Assembly: GCF_025847205.1 (NCBI RefSeq)
Contig: NZ_JAOYTH010000015.1
Span: 1-64,000, forward strand
DNA length: 64,000 nucleotides
Origin: Pararhizobium sp. YC-54
GTDB taxonomy: Bacteria > Pseudomonadota > Alphaproteobacteria > Rhizobiales > Rhizobiaceae
Reading direction: 5' to 3'
Below, piece by piece: positions 1-8,930 of this stretch. Within the stretch, counting starts at the first letter, position 1. Every line of letters begins with the position of its first letter. The notes below the pieces were generated by a model, which was not told where the DNA came from, did no database searches, and was given only the letters and a program-made list of their open reading frames with translations. The translations under genes and the position numbers were made by a program.

Positions 1-62
<62 letters not shown>

Positions 63-66
63 AACC

Positions 67-102
67 AAAAGCCCCGACGACAGAAATGTCTCGGGGCTTT
101 TT
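67..102 (+). terminator. Rho-independent terminator of the tRNA gene
   Basis: The stem AGCCCCGA/TCGGGGCT is followed directly by a T run at 98-102. It lies five bases after the CCA end of the tRNA. Confidence 0.8.
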
Positions 103-413
103 GGCGTTTAACGACGCGGCGTTGAACCGCCAATCGGACCGACCTGAAGCCCCTGATCTTCCTCCAAAATTTGGTAGAGTCCGTCACATTGAGGTTGTAA
201 CTCCAGTCTTCTAAATTCGCTCCGAATGGACAATCTCCTGAAAGCTCGCAGCTAGTGGCTGATCATCCAAGGGCGCTTCGAAGGGAAGGTTTTTCCGCCG
301 TCGGCACGATAGGCCGTCTTCGATGGCTTCTTGCTGCCGTAGCAGGAACAGCCGGAACTGTGTCCCAGCGATTTCGATGTTTTTGGCGCGTGGGCGGATC
401 GTTCATTCGTCGC

Positions 414-1037
414 ATGGGCAGCGTGGATTTCGTCAGCAAGCCGATCGAGCTGAACGAGCTGTTTGCCCGCATGCGCGTGCATCTCGGCAATGCGCGCCGG
501 GCGCGTTCGGCGCAGCGCGCGCTCGATTCCACCGGGCGGTGGATCGTCGCCTGCGACCGCAACGGCCGGATTTTCTGGTCGACGCAGCAGGCGGCCGACC
601 TGATGCAGCGGGCGGGCGCCCGCTCCGACCAGCGCGCCTACCTTCCCTGGGAGGTGGTGGAATGGCTTGGCCAAAGCGTCGAACAGGCGTCGCCAGCTGT
701 TCTTCGCGAAGCGTTCCGCTATTCACGCAACGGCCAGGATCTGGAATTCCGCATCCTCTCTGACGGCGGCGGCGAGGAGGTCCTGCTGCGCCTCGTCGAT
801 CGGCATCGCGGCACCGATGAGGAACAGCTCGCCAAGGCCTTCGGGCTGACGCTGCGGGAGGCCGAGGTGTTGCTCTGGATCGCCCACGGCAAGGCCAACA
901 AGGAGATTGCCGACATCCTTGACATGTCACCGCGTACCGTCAACAAGCACCTTGAGCAGATATTCAATAAGCTGATGGTGGAAAAGCGCACGTCGGCCGC
1001 GACGATGGCGGTCAAGGTTCTCTGGCGAGACACCTGA
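414..1037 (+). pseudogene. 5'-truncated LuxR/NarL-type response regulator
   Basis: From the ATG at 414 the protein starts at the very end of a receiver domain: VDFVSKPIELNELFARMRV contains the conserved Lys-Pro of receiver strand 5. A linker and a C-terminal LuxR-type HTH follow (LTLREAEVLLWIAHGKANKEI, then SPRTVNKHLEQIFNKL). The phosphoacceptor Asp and strands 1-4 of the receiver are missing. The reading frame stays open upstream to 255, but those residues look like no receiver. A full family member would be roughly 100 residues longer at the N-terminus. I infer a deletion remnant; the DNA-binding half could still be made. It lies 350 bp from the initiator tRNA. Confidence 0.65.
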
Positions 1038-1099
1038 TCGTCTGTGAATTTGTTGAAGTCCAGGTGTCACTTATCGGGCGTCTTTTAACTTGGAGACGC
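1029..1099. terminator. Inverted repeats between convergent genes
   Basis: A perfect 8-bp inverted repeat (GACACCTG at 1029, CAGGTGTC at 1061) brackets the stop region of the truncated regulator. It is followed by a 6-bp hairpin GCGTCT/AGACGC (1078-1099) with a T-rich loop. The position between two convergent genes suggests transcription termination, but there is no strong terminal T run. Confidence 0.35.
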
Positions 1100-1149
1100 G
1101 CTCGTCCGGAAGCAACTATGCGCCTGAACGTCAACCAATGCACGCTATG

Positions 1150-2931
1150 TCAGCTCGACAGGGATAGCGCATACAGCTGGTCCATGCTCAAGGAGGCAAC
1201 CTCGGCAAACGGAGCCTGGTTCGTTACGCGGCCGTCACCGAGAATGACGACGTCATCACAGAAGGAAATCGTGCTGCGGTGATGGCTGATCACGATGGTC
1301 GTGCGGCGACCGGCCCTCGACCTCAAGGTCTCGACGATTGCTGCTTCCGACAGGCCGTCCATGGCGTTTGTGGCTTCGTCGAGAATGAGAATCTCGGGAT
1401 CCCGCACCAGGGCTCTTGCCAGCGCTATCCGCTGGCGTTGCCCGGCAGACAGACTTGCACCGCGGTAGCCGACGATCGTTTCGTAGCCCTGGGGTAGTTT
1501 CTCGATAAATTCGTGCGCCTCGGCAAGCCGGGCCGCATACTCCGCATCGGCTATCGAAGCGATCTGACCATAGGTGATATTTTCCAGAATAGTGCCATCC
1601 ACCAGTTCAAGATCCTGGCTGGCAAGGGCAATCTGGTTTCTCCATCCGGCCGGCTCGATTCTGTATAAGGGCGTCCCGTCGATCAGAATATGGCCCTGAT
1701 CCGGCTCGACAAACCGGCACAGGAGATTGACGATCGTCGTCTTTCCGGCGCCGGATCGACCGATGATGGCGGTTGAACAGCCGCTCCGGATTTCAAACGT
1801 TGCGGCGCGCAGCACGCCAGGCCGTGCGTCCGTGCCGGGGTACTTGAACGTCACTCGGTCAAATTTGATCTGTTGGCGCAAGCCCCTGGCCGGTTCGTCG
1901 CCTGCCGGCGGCGGCGGCTTGTCCGACGAATCCAACAGCCATCGCACCTCTTCCAAAGAGCCACTCCAGCCCTGTATTTGGCTCAGCGCCAACTGCAGAG
2001 CGCGGATGTGCGGCTGCAGCCGGTAAAGCAGGACGACGAACGCCACAATGACGGGGAAGGTCACTCCCAAAGCCCATGCGCTGACGACCGCTGCCAGAAA
2101 CAGAGCCGAGTGCAGCACTTCGGTCAGTGGCGGCAGAGCGCCTTGCCGGGTTTGAAGGACGAAGCCTGCCTTTCGAACAGCGTCCGATGCAGTATCGAAG
2201 ACGGCCTTTTCTCGCGGTTCCTGCCCGAACGCGCGGATGAGCCGTCCGGCGTGGACGAGGTGGAGCATCCTTGCGGCAAGTTCACTGTTGAGGGATGTGA
2301 CATTTCGGCTCGGTTTTTTGAGGCTGGCCGACAGAACCGCGTGCGCAAGCTGGACGAGCACCAGGCCGAGCGCGACGCACAACGTCATCTGCCAGGACAG
2401 GAGCAGCAGGAAGACGAGCAGAATGACGGCGGCCGATGCGTTCACGATTGCGCCAAGGACAGTCTGCATCGCATCCGACGCACGCCAGGACTCGTTGGAA
2501 ATAATGTTCAGCAACCGCCCCGGGCTTTGTTGCAGGAAAAATGGATACCCAACGCTCAAGAGCTGGCCCGCGAGCGCGCTTCGTATGGCATGGCTGGCTT
2601 TGCCGTAGATGAAGTTGGTAAGGACAGTATTCGCAAAGGCCAGAATGTTCTTCAGGGTGATCAATGCGAGGACGGCAACGGAGATCACCATCAATCGTTC
2701 GCCATCGTCGAAGCCCGATCCCACCTGTTCGAAGACGGCAGATAGTCCGCCTGCGACCGCCTCGTCCTTTTGACCGGCAATGATGCTGAGCATCGGGATA
2801 ATGAGACCAATGCCTGTGCCCTCAAGTACGGCGCTGGCCAACCCCAGGGCAACAACAGCCGCAAGCAGGCGCCGCTGTCGACCCAGCGTGCTGCGTAGTA
2901 CTTGAAAGCCCGGCAGGACGAATTTCAACAT
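1150..2931 (-). CDS. ABC transporter, fused permease and ATPase (MsbA/exporter type)
   Basis: A 593-residue half-transporter. About 330 N-terminal residues carry roughly six hydrophobic membrane segments, followed by a nucleotide-binding domain. That domain has Walker A GRSGAGKTT, signature LSAGQRQR, Walker B ILILDEATNAMD and a switch His in ISHHRST. Such exporters flip lipids, glycolipids or oligosaccharides and work as dimers. It is the last gene of a minus-strand group with two glycosyltransferases and an acyltransferase, so a lipid-linked glycan or surface polysaccharide is the likely cargo (inference). A GTG at 2943 is possible, but the ATG at 2931 has the better-placed AGGTGA ribosome binding site. 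Confidence 0.9.
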   Translation of the reverse strand: MLKFVLPGFQVLRSTLGRQRRLLAAVVALGLASAVLEGTGIGLIIPMLSIIAGQKDEAVAGGLSAVFEQVGSGFDDGERLMVISVAVLALITLKNILAFANTVLTNFIYGKASHAIRSALAGQLLSVGYPFFLQQSPGRLLNIISNESWRASDAMQTVLGAIVNASAAVILLVFLLLLSWQMTLCVALGLVLVQLAHAVLSASLKKPSRNVTSLNSELAARMLHLVHAGRLIRAFGQEPREKAVFDTASDAVRKAGFVLQTRQGALPPLTEVLHSALFLAAVVSAWALGVTFPVIVAFVVLLYRLQPHIRALQLALSQIQGWSGSLEEVRWLLDSSDKPPPPAGDEPARGLRQQIKFDRVTFKYPGTDARPGVLRAATFEIRSGCSTAIIGRSGAGKTTIVNLLCRFVEPDQGHILIDGTPLYRIEPAGWRNQIALASQDLELVDGTILENITYGQIASIADAEYAARLAEAHEFIEKLPQGYETIVGYRGASLSAGQRQRIALARALVRDPEILILDEATNAMDGLSEAAIVETLRSRAGRRTTIVISHHRSTISFCDDVVILGDGRVTNQAPFAEVASLSMDQLYALSLSS

Positions 2932-2939
2932 GATCGATA

Positions 2940-3965
2940 TCACCTCAGCGAACGAGTCGCCTGTTTGATCTGGGTTACTTCCGGGCGGTGCGCCCGTCTG
3001 GTTACGGCAAGGCCCACGAACTTGGCCGCTCCGAGCAGATTCATGAACACGATCGGCCAGTGGGACAGAGAAACCTCAGGATCGAATCGGGGGCCGCCCA
3101 AAAGTTCCCGCCACGCTGACCTCACGGACCAGCAAAAATGGCGGAGTAGCCAGGGAGCCCTGAGGATGTGTTTCAGGCAAAGCGCGCCATTCCCAAGGCT
3201 GTAATCCCGGTGAAGTCTTTCGATTGCCTCGCGCGTATTTCGACCATGATAGTGAAGGACGGTCATGTCGGGAACATATTCAATCGGGATGCCGAGTTGA
3301 AAAGCCCGCACCAGGTAATCCGTGTCCTCGGCCGACTTCAGGGCGCTGCCGGCTCCAAGCCGCTCGTCAAAACGGCCGACCTGGAGTGCAATCTCACGAT
3401 GCATCGTCATATTGCAGCCCAGTATGAAGCCGCCGGGATGGATATCGGGGGTAAAACGCTCGCGCCTCTGCGACCGTTTGATTGTAAAGGGGAGATCGAG
3501 CGACCGGCCGAGTTCGACGCGGCCGCCGCGGATGATAAACCGCTCGCCGGTCGCGTAGTGCCGCTCCAAATCCTGCAGGTAGCGACAGTCGACTTCGCAA
3601 TCGTCATCGACGAAAATCAGAATTTGGCCGCACGACCTTTCCATTCCTGCATTGCGGGCGGTGGCCAGCCCCGGGCGCGGCTCCGTTACCAGCGTCATCG
3701 CAAGACTTGAGGTTGCTGCGGTTCGCATCAACCATTCGGCCGTGCCATCGCTGGAACCGTTATCGACCACCACAAGCTCGCTGGTGACCGTGGGGTGAGA
3801 CCGGCAGGCTCTTTCAATCGATCTGACGCAAGCCTCCAGAGCGTCGGCGCGGTTGCGCGTGCAGACGATGAAGCTCGCCAGCGGTTCGCGCCGCTCGGCG
3901 GATGAAGGAGCGGCGGCAATGGCCTGAGCGCGCTCCTGCACGATTTCGGGATGTTCCTGAGCCAT
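2940..3965 (-). CDS. Glycosyltransferase family 2
   Basis: A GT-A fold glycosyltransferase of 341 residues. The domain starts SFIVCTRNRADALEACV and continues with VVDNGSSDGTAEW and the metal-binding FVDDDCEVD. The C-terminal part has amphipathic and hydrophobic helices typical of membrane-associated enzymes. It transfers a sugar from a nucleotide-sugar to a polysaccharide or lipid acceptor; the sugar cannot be read from the sequence. The frame is open upstream into the preceding gene. I chose the ATG at 3965 because it follows that gene's stop by one base. The stop lies eight bases before the ABC exporter start, so the genes form one operon. Confidence 0.88.
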   Translation of the reverse strand: MAQEHPEIVQERAQAIAAAPSSAERREPLASFIVCTRNRADALEACVRSIERACRSHPTVTSELVVVDNGSSDGTAEWLMRTAATSSLAMTLVTEPRPGLATARNAGMERSCGQILIFVDDDCEVDCRYLQDLERHYATGERFIIRGGRVELGRSLDLPFTIKRSQRRERFTPDIHPGGFILGCNMTMHREIALQVGRFDERLGAGSALKSAEDTDYLVRAFQLGIPIEYVPDMTVLHYHGRNTREAIERLHRDYSLGNGALCLKHILRAPWLLRHFCWSVRSAWRELLGGPRFDPEVSLSHWPIVFMNLLGAAKFVGLAVTRRAHRPEVTQIKQATRSLR

Positions 3966-3966
3966 G

Positions 3967-5070
3967 CTAACCCAGACCATACTGCGGCAGAACGGTGGAG
4001 GCAGGTACCGACTCAAAATACCGCGACAGCGCATCCAGCCGCCTGGTTGCCGCGATTGAGAGACGACTGCACCATGGCGCGCAAGCACCGGCGCGTAGAC
4101 CATATCGCTCCCTGCGTCGAATAGCCCCCCATTTCCCTGTCCGAGTCAGAAACTCATGCGTCAGCTGCGGCTGCTCCGCATCGGTGATGAGCTGGTAGAG
4201 GAAATAGAAGAAACACAAGGCGCCGTCCTGATAACTGGACTGCTCCGCCGTCGGGCGGGCGGAGATTTTCGCTTCGAGCGAGAGGATGAAATCGGCCGCG
4301 CGTCGCGTGGTATCGGACGTTACCGCGACACCGATGTCGCGCAGGGCATCGCGATCGTCGATAAGGGATTCACGCGCGAGGTTCTCCGCGACAATCTTCA
4401 GATGCGTCTGGCGCATCAACCGCTTATGCTTGTTCGTGACGCTGCCGTCGTGGATGCGATAGGCGACCAGGCTCTCATCGATCATCGCCGCGGGAAAGCG
4501 GCCGGTAATCCGCCTGAAGAGATCGAAGTCTTCCGCATGCACATAGCTCGCGTCATAGACCAGCATGTCCTGCGGTATGACCCGCCGGTTATACATCACG
4601 GTCGAGTGCATGAAGATGGTGAAGAACATCGACAATATGTGCCAATTTCCCGACTGATAGATCGGATTGGGCATGCCGCGGACCATTCGATTGCCGACAA
4701 GTCTGTCGATGCCGGTACCGCTGATTGCAAGCTCGGGTTGCTGCATAAATGATGAAACCTGGCGGGAAAGACGCGAAGGATAGGCAATATCGTCCGCGTC
4801 CATCCGCGCGATAAGGTCGCCCTGCGCGATGGTCAGGCCCTCGTTCAATGTCGCAATGAGGCCGCGGTTTTCGCGTGAGACAATGGAAATGCGATCGTCG
4901 GCCTTTTGATACCGCTGCAGAATATCCAGGGAGTGGTCCGTCGAACCGTCGTCGATTGCAATGACCTCCAGGCGATCATGATCCTGGTGCAGGATGCTCT
5001 CAAGTGCCGCAGCGAGATAGGCTTCGCCATTGTAGACGGGCAGCAGGACGGAGACCATTGGATGGGGCAT
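3967..5070 (-). CDS. Glycosyltransferase family 2
   Basis: A 367-residue GT2 enzyme. It has the nucleotide-binding start VSVLLPVYNGEAYLAAAL, the AIDDGSTDHS motif and the metal-binding ARMDADD near residue 95. This layout is common in enzymes that elongate exopolysaccharide or lipopolysaccharide side chains. The C-terminal 100 residues are not recognisable as a separate domain. It sits 16 bp downstream of the acyltransferase and touches the next glycosyltransferase, supporting co-transcription. The acceptor and donor sugars are unknown. Confidence 0.88.
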   Translation of the reverse strand: MPHPMVSVLLPVYNGEAYLAAALESILHQDHDRLEVIAIDDGSTDHSLDILQRYQKADDRISIVSRENRGLIATLNEGLTIAQGDLIARMDADDIAYPSRLSRQVSSFMQQPELAISGTGIDRLVGNRMVRGMPNPIYQSGNWHILSMFFTIFMHSTVMYNRRVIPQDMLVYDASYVHAEDFDLFRRITGRFPAAMIDESLVAYRIHDGSVTNKHKRLMRQTHLKIVAENLARESLIDDRDALRDIGVAVTSDTTRRAADFILSLEAKISARPTAEQSSYQDGALCFFYFLYQLITDAEQPQLTHEFLTRTGKWGAIRRRERYGLRAGACAPWCSRLSIAATRRLDALSRYFESVPASTVLPQYGLG

Positions 5071-5086
5071 GGTTCAGCTCGTGTGT

Positions 5087-6280
5087 CTATTGAAGATCGG
5101 ATGCTTGGAAAGCGTCGCCGCGATTGGCGCGTGCATGAATCACGGACGGGTGGTCCCTTCTGCCGTGAACCAATCCAACCGGATTGCTCCCATGCGCGAA
5201 TGATGTTGCAGCGCTGTGGTCTCGAGGGACAACGTAGGGGAAGTGGCGCTTGAGCTGGTTGAGCCGCTTTTCGAAGACCGACCAGGAAATCGCGGCAAGC
5301 ATCACCGTGGCTGCGCCCGCGACCACAAACCGCCCGGAACCCTGCTGCGAAACATCAACGGGAATCAAAGGTTGAGCCTTGACCACCAGGGAAAGCACGA
5401 TCGGATGGAAAAGGTACACGCCATAGCTGATGCGTCCCAGCGCAGTCAGCGGCGGGAGCTCGGCCAGCCGGCCGAGATATCCTCCAAGGCCGGACGAACA
5501 AGATCCCACAAGCATTGTAAGTGGTACGAGGGGTAGAACCTCCATGCCGATCCAGGTTGCCCACTGAAGCGCTGGCGTCATCGGTGTCGATTTCAGCCAC
5601 AGCAGGATGACAAAGGCAGCGGCAAACGGCAGCCAGCTCAGCCTCATCCATTGCGGCCAGGACGGGCTTCTGGCGCGATAAGCTGCCAGAAGCGAGCCCG
5701 ATACCAGCGCATCCATCGACGCGAAAGGGAGCAGATCGCGCATGAGGGACGGCGTCCCGGTCACGGGCCAGAAGAAGCGGTATGCCAACGAACATGCGAT
5801 GACGGTGATGCAGATTCGCTCGATCAGGTGGCGCGGCGCCAGCAGGATCACCAGCGGCCAGATGATATAGAACTGCTCCTCTATGCTGAGGCTCCATGTG
5901 TGACAAAGAACCCAAGGTGTCCACTCATCGCGAAGGGCATACCAGAAGTTCGACACATAAAGCGCGTGCCATGGCAGGTTGCTTCTGGCGCCTTCGAGAT
6001 TGACAATCCCGACGATGCCCAACATGGCAAAATAGGGAGGAAATATGCGCAGCGCGCGACGTGCATAGAATGATTTCAATGCCGTAGATGGTTCATAGCG
6101 ATCGGCGCGACGCGCATCCAAAAGGAGCCGCGTTATCAGGAATCCGCTGAGCACGAAGAACAGACGCACGCCGAGGTGACCCCAATGGGACCCGTCAGTG
6201 GCGAAAAAATGTGCGTACAGCACCATCGTGACGGCGACGGCTCTCAGCCCGTCCAACTGCCGGTCGCGTACATTCGGCAT
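5087..6280 (-). CDS. Acyltransferase family 3 (OafA/YrhL type) membrane protein
   Basis: A 397-residue integral membrane acyltransferase. The N-terminus RQLDGLRAVAVTMVLYAHFF carries the family His, and GVRLFFVLSGFLITR and SIEEQFYIIWPLVIL are further family motifs. About ten hydrophobic segments are visible. Members O-acetylate or otherwise acylate sugars of exopolysaccharide, LPS or Nod factors. Here it is the first gene of a four-gene minus-strand group with two glycosyltransferases and an exporter, so it probably decorates the same glycan (inference). The ATG at 6280 has AGAGGTG upstream; a GTG at 6286 is in frame but lies too close to that site. Confidence 0.9.
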   Translation of the reverse strand: MPNVRDRQLDGLRAVAVTMVLYAHFFATDGSHWGHLGVRLFFVLSGFLITRLLLDARRADRYEPSTALKSFYARRALRIFPPYFAMLGIVGIVNLEGARSNLPWHALYVSNFWYALRDEWTPWVLCHTWSLSIEEQFYIIWPLVILLAPRHLIERICITVIACSLAYRFFWPVTGTPSLMRDLLPFASMDALVSGSLLAAYRARSPSWPQWMRLSWLPFAAAFVILLWLKSTPMTPALQWATWIGMEVLPLVPLTMLVGSCSSGLGGYLGRLAELPPLTALGRISYGVYLFHPIVLSLVVKAQPLIPVDVSQQGSGRFVVAGAATVMLAAISWSVFEKRLNQLKRHFPYVVPRDHSAATSFAHGSNPVGLVHGRRDHPSVIHARANRGDAFQASDLQ

Positions 6281-6524
6281 AGACACCTCTTGGCTGTCAG
6301 CGTTTATCGGACGCTCTCCTCGATAGTGCTAGCTCCCCAATATGTTCTTGCCCCATTGCACTCGCGCTCTTCAGCGGTCGTACAGACATGTGGAGTGTCA
6401 TGGCGGACCCGGAGAGTGTAAGGCGAATCCGGCCAAACTTTGTCCCCGGCAGCTTGCTCAGCGGATTGCGCCACGGAATGCTTGACAGTGAAGGTAAACC
6501 GACATTCCCGCCCAGGAGCGCGTG

Positions 6525-6549
6525 GCCGGCACACCTGACATGTGCCGGC
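6525..6549. terminator. Hairpin after the Gly-rich protein gene
   Basis: A perfect 9-bp stem, GCCGGCACA/TGTGCCGGC, has a 7-base loop and lies 12 bp beyond the stop of the gene at 6561. There is no T run, so factor-independent termination is doubtful. The rest of 6281-6560 shows no gene; it must hold the promoter of the acyltransferase operon, but I cannot point to its elements. Confidence 0.4.
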
Positions 6550-6560
6550 AACACTCAGGT

Positions 6561-7262
6561 CTAGTTTGCAGTATCCAGTTCCGGCGAGTCTGTTTCAGCC
6601 GCCGTTTCCGGAAGCGTGTCACGAATCTGATCGATCTTGCCGACCGCAGGTCCGACGCCGAGTATGTCTTTCGCCGTCTCCAGCGTGTCATCGGTCACAA
6701 CGCCGTCCTTCGTGAAGCTGGCAAGCGCATCGCGCAATGCATCGTCGCTCAGGGCCGGATCAGTCGGAATAACGTCCGTTCCGTTCTCAGCTTCAAACTC
6801 CGCGTATGCGATTGCGTAGGCCGAAATTGCCGCCATGCGAGGATCATTCGAGTTCAGGTATGCGTGATAATTCCGGTTCAGCGAACGTATTCCGGCAGTA
6901 TTGGAGTCAGCAGTGTTCGTTTTCGCTTTAGCCGTCTTGGGCGCTTTGTCCGAGCTGGTTGCCTTCTCGGATTTCTTCCCGAATGTGAAAAGCGACTTCA
7001 ATGTTGGCGTGCCGTTGGCGCGGCTGGCTTTTCCGCTTTTATCCGATCGGGCATCACCCGATTTCCCATGGTTGGAACCGCCGTTGCCGCCGTGACCTCC
7101 TCCATTGCCGTTGCCATTCCCGCCTCCGCCTCCGCCTCCGGAGTTGCCGTTCCCGTCCTTTGCATAGGCTGCGCCCGTCACGACAAATGTGCCGCTTGCC
7201 AAGGGGGCAACTGCAATGCTCAATGCGACGATGCTTCGTGCGATTGTTCTTGCAATAGCCAT
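6561..7262 (-). CDS. Exported Gly/Asn-rich protein of unknown function
   Basis: A 233-residue protein with a clear signal peptide (basic start, hydrophobic core, cleavage near AAYAKD). After it comes a roughly 35-residue tract of G and N repeats, then a Lys/Ser/Ala-rich basic linker. The globular C-terminal part contains SLNRNYHAYLNSNDPRMAAI and AYAIAYAEFEAENG and ends strongly acidic. No enzyme motif is visible. AGGAGG lies 7 bases before the ATG at 7262; the longer frame up to 7490 runs through the promoter region and is unlikely. It is divergent from the histidine kinase gene, so the two probably share a control region. Function unknown; an envelope or matrix role is only a guess. Confidence 0.75.
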   Translation of the reverse strand: MAIARTIARSIVALSIAVAPLASGTFVVTGAAYAKDGNGNSGGGGGGGNGNGNGGGHGGNGGSNHGKSGDARSDKSGKASRANGTPTLKSLFTFGKKSEKATSSDKAPKTAKAKTNTADSNTAGIRSLNRNYHAYLNSNDPRMAAISAYAIAYAEFEAENGTDVIPTDPALSDDALRDALASFTKDGVVTDDTLETAKDILGVGPAVGKIDQIRDTLPETAAETDSPELDTAN

Positions 7263-7363
7263 AGTGTCCTCCTGTTGAATTTTCGCGGCCGCTGTTGCAG
7301 ATGAGTGAGCCGCCCTCGAAGTGACGTCAGAATAGTTGCTGCGGGAGGCTACATCCATCGCCC

Positions 7364-7420
7364 TCAGACCATTGCTCGGGTATATAAGACTTAGGTCTGA
7401 TCGAGCTGCGCCAAAGGTCC
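7364..7420. promoter_or_regulatory. Candidate operator cluster between divergent genes
   Basis: TCAGACC at 7364-7370 and GGTCTGA at 7394-7400 form a 7-bp inverted repeat with 23 bp between. The right half belongs to GACTTAGGTCTGA (7388-7400), itself a partial palindrome. CCAAAGGTCC follows at 7411. Near-copies of the 13-mer occur at 10355 and 11003, also in spacers of this locus. These are the kind of sites a NarL-type regulator binds; binding here is inference. Confidence 0.45.
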
Positions 7421-7433
7421 GGCTGGTATCCAA

Positions 7434-8930
7434 ATGGACAGGGTACCATTGACCGCTCACCTGGAGCCGGTAGTTTGCCGGCGCCAACACTACCGAAATG
7501 CCGCCGTTAGGCGGCCGATCCCGAGATTTCTCGTGCGCGCCGAAAAACTGATCACACGGTGGAACTCGCAGTCGCTAACCAAGCAGTTCCTGCTGATCGG
7601 CGGCATTGTTGCGGCGACAGCCATGGTATTGGTTGGCGGGTTCGTATCCAGCCTTATAGAAGATGCCGTCACGCGAAATTCGGCCGCGACAACTGCGCTC
7701 TATGTCGATAGCGTTATCGCGCCGCTCTTGCCAGACATGCAGACGACCCAAGTCCTGGACGACGCAGCCACCCGCGCTCTCGATGAAACGCTTGGGCAGG
7801 GAGCGCTGGGAGATCGCCTCCTGTCGTTCCGGCTGTGGCGAGCAGACGGCACTGTGCTTTATTCGAACGAAGAGAACACGGTTGGACAGCGGTTTAAACT
7901 CAGTGAAGAGTTGAGAACGGCATTTACCGGCAAAATGGTCGCCCAGTTCAAGCCCTTTGACGCCACGGACGGGAGTGACCGGATGGCGGACAAGCCGCTC
8001 CTTGAGATCTACAATCCCGTCCTCCAACCATGGTCGGGACAGGTCGTTGCTGTTTCCGAATTCCACGAGATTGCCAATGATTTCCAGCACAGTTTGAGCC
8101 AGGCACGGTTCCATAGCTGGCTGGCTGTCGCCGCCTTCACGATCTCGTTCTTCGTTGTGCTTTTGGCGATTGTCCTGCGGGGCAGCAGGACCATCGAAAG
8201 TCAACGCCGTTCTCTCCGGCAGCGCATAGACGAACTGTCGGCACTCCTGTCGCAGAACGAGACGCTACGCGGACGCCTGCAGCGTGCGTCGCAGCGCGCG
8301 ACGGCGCTCAATGAGAGTCATCTGCGGCGTATCGGCGCCGACTTGCATGATGGCCCCGCACAGCTTGTCGCGTTTGCGTCATTGAGACTGGATAGCAACG
8401 CATTGATCAGCCCGACAACTTCGACGGCGGCGCGCGAACGCGAAATCGCGGCCATCAAGGCAAGTCTCGACGAGGCGATGGATGAAATCAGAACGATATC
8501 TGGCGGGCTGATCCTGCCCCAGATCGAGGCTGCAAGCCTGTCGGAGATTTTGGAGCGGAGCGTTCAGGTCCACAAGCAGCGAACGGGATCGATCGTGGAA
8601 TTGTCGATTTCCGCCCCGCCCGATCGCCTTTCGCCGTCTGCCAGGATATGCATATACCGCTTCGTGCAGGAAGCACTTAACAACGCGTATCGTCACGGTG
8701 GCGGTATCGGTCAACGTGTTGTGCAGACCATGGAAGGCGACCGGATCAGGATTGAGGTTGCAGATAGCGGACCGGGCTTCGACCCGGACGAGGTGCAGCC
8801 AACGAGCCTTGGGCTGGCAGGACTGAGAGAACGGATCGAAAGCTTGGGCGGCACCTTTGAGATCAGCTCTTCAACGCCGGGCACGATCGTTAGAATGTCA
8901 CTCAACATCGAGGAGATTGGACCAGTATGA
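7434..8930 (+). CDS. NarL-family sensor histidine kinase (HisKA_3)
   Basis: A 498-residue membrane sensor kinase. Transmembrane segments lie at about residues 51-74 and 229-248, enclosing a periplasmic sensor of about 155 residues. A coiled linker leads to the HisKA_3 phosphoacceptor motif IGADLHDGPAQ (His 305). The HATPase_c domain has VQEALNNAYRHG (N box) and VADSGPGFDP (G box). The signal is unknown. The start is uncertain: the ATG at 7434 lacks a good ribosome binding site, and a GTG at 7533 would give a shorter cytoplasmic leader. The stop overlaps the regulator start by 4 bp, so kinase and regulator are translated as a pair. Confidence 0.88.
   Translation: MDRVPLTAHLEPVVCRRQHYRNAAVRRPIPRFLVRAEKLITRWNSQSLTKQFLLIGGIVAATAMVLVGGFVSSLIEDAVTRNSAATTALYVDSVIAPLLPDMQTTQVLDDAATRALDETLGQGALGDRLLSFRLWRADGTVLYSNEENTVGQRFKLSEELRTAFTGKMVAQFKPFDATDGSDRMADKPLLEIYNPVLQPWSGQVVAVSEFHEIANDFQHSLSQARFHSWLAVAAFTISFFVVLLAIVLRGSRTIESQRRSLRQRIDELSALLSQNETLRGRLQRASQRATALNESHLRRIGADLHDGPAQLVAFASLRLDSNALISPTTSTAAREREIAAIKASLDEAMDEIRTISGGLILPQIEAASLSEILERSVQVHKQRTGSIVELSISAPPDRLSPSARICIYRFVQEALNNAYRHGGGIGQRVVQTMEGDRIRIEVADSGPGFDPDEVQPTSLGLAGLRERIESLGGTFEISSSTPGTIVRMSLNIEEIGPV

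Noticed and set aside
255..413. N-terminal extension of the truncated response regulator frame
   Set aside because: The residues do not resemble a receiver domain and no ribosome binding site precedes 255. The recognisable part begins at the ATG at 414.
3966..4103. Longer N-terminus for the second glycosyltransferase
   Set aside because: It would lie entirely within the coding region of the preceding glycosyltransferase in another frame; the ATG at 3965 directly follows that gene.
7085..7160. Gly/Asn codon repeats as a CRISPR or tandem-repeat array
   Set aside because: The repetition follows codons of the G/N tract of an exported protein and has no regular spacer structure.
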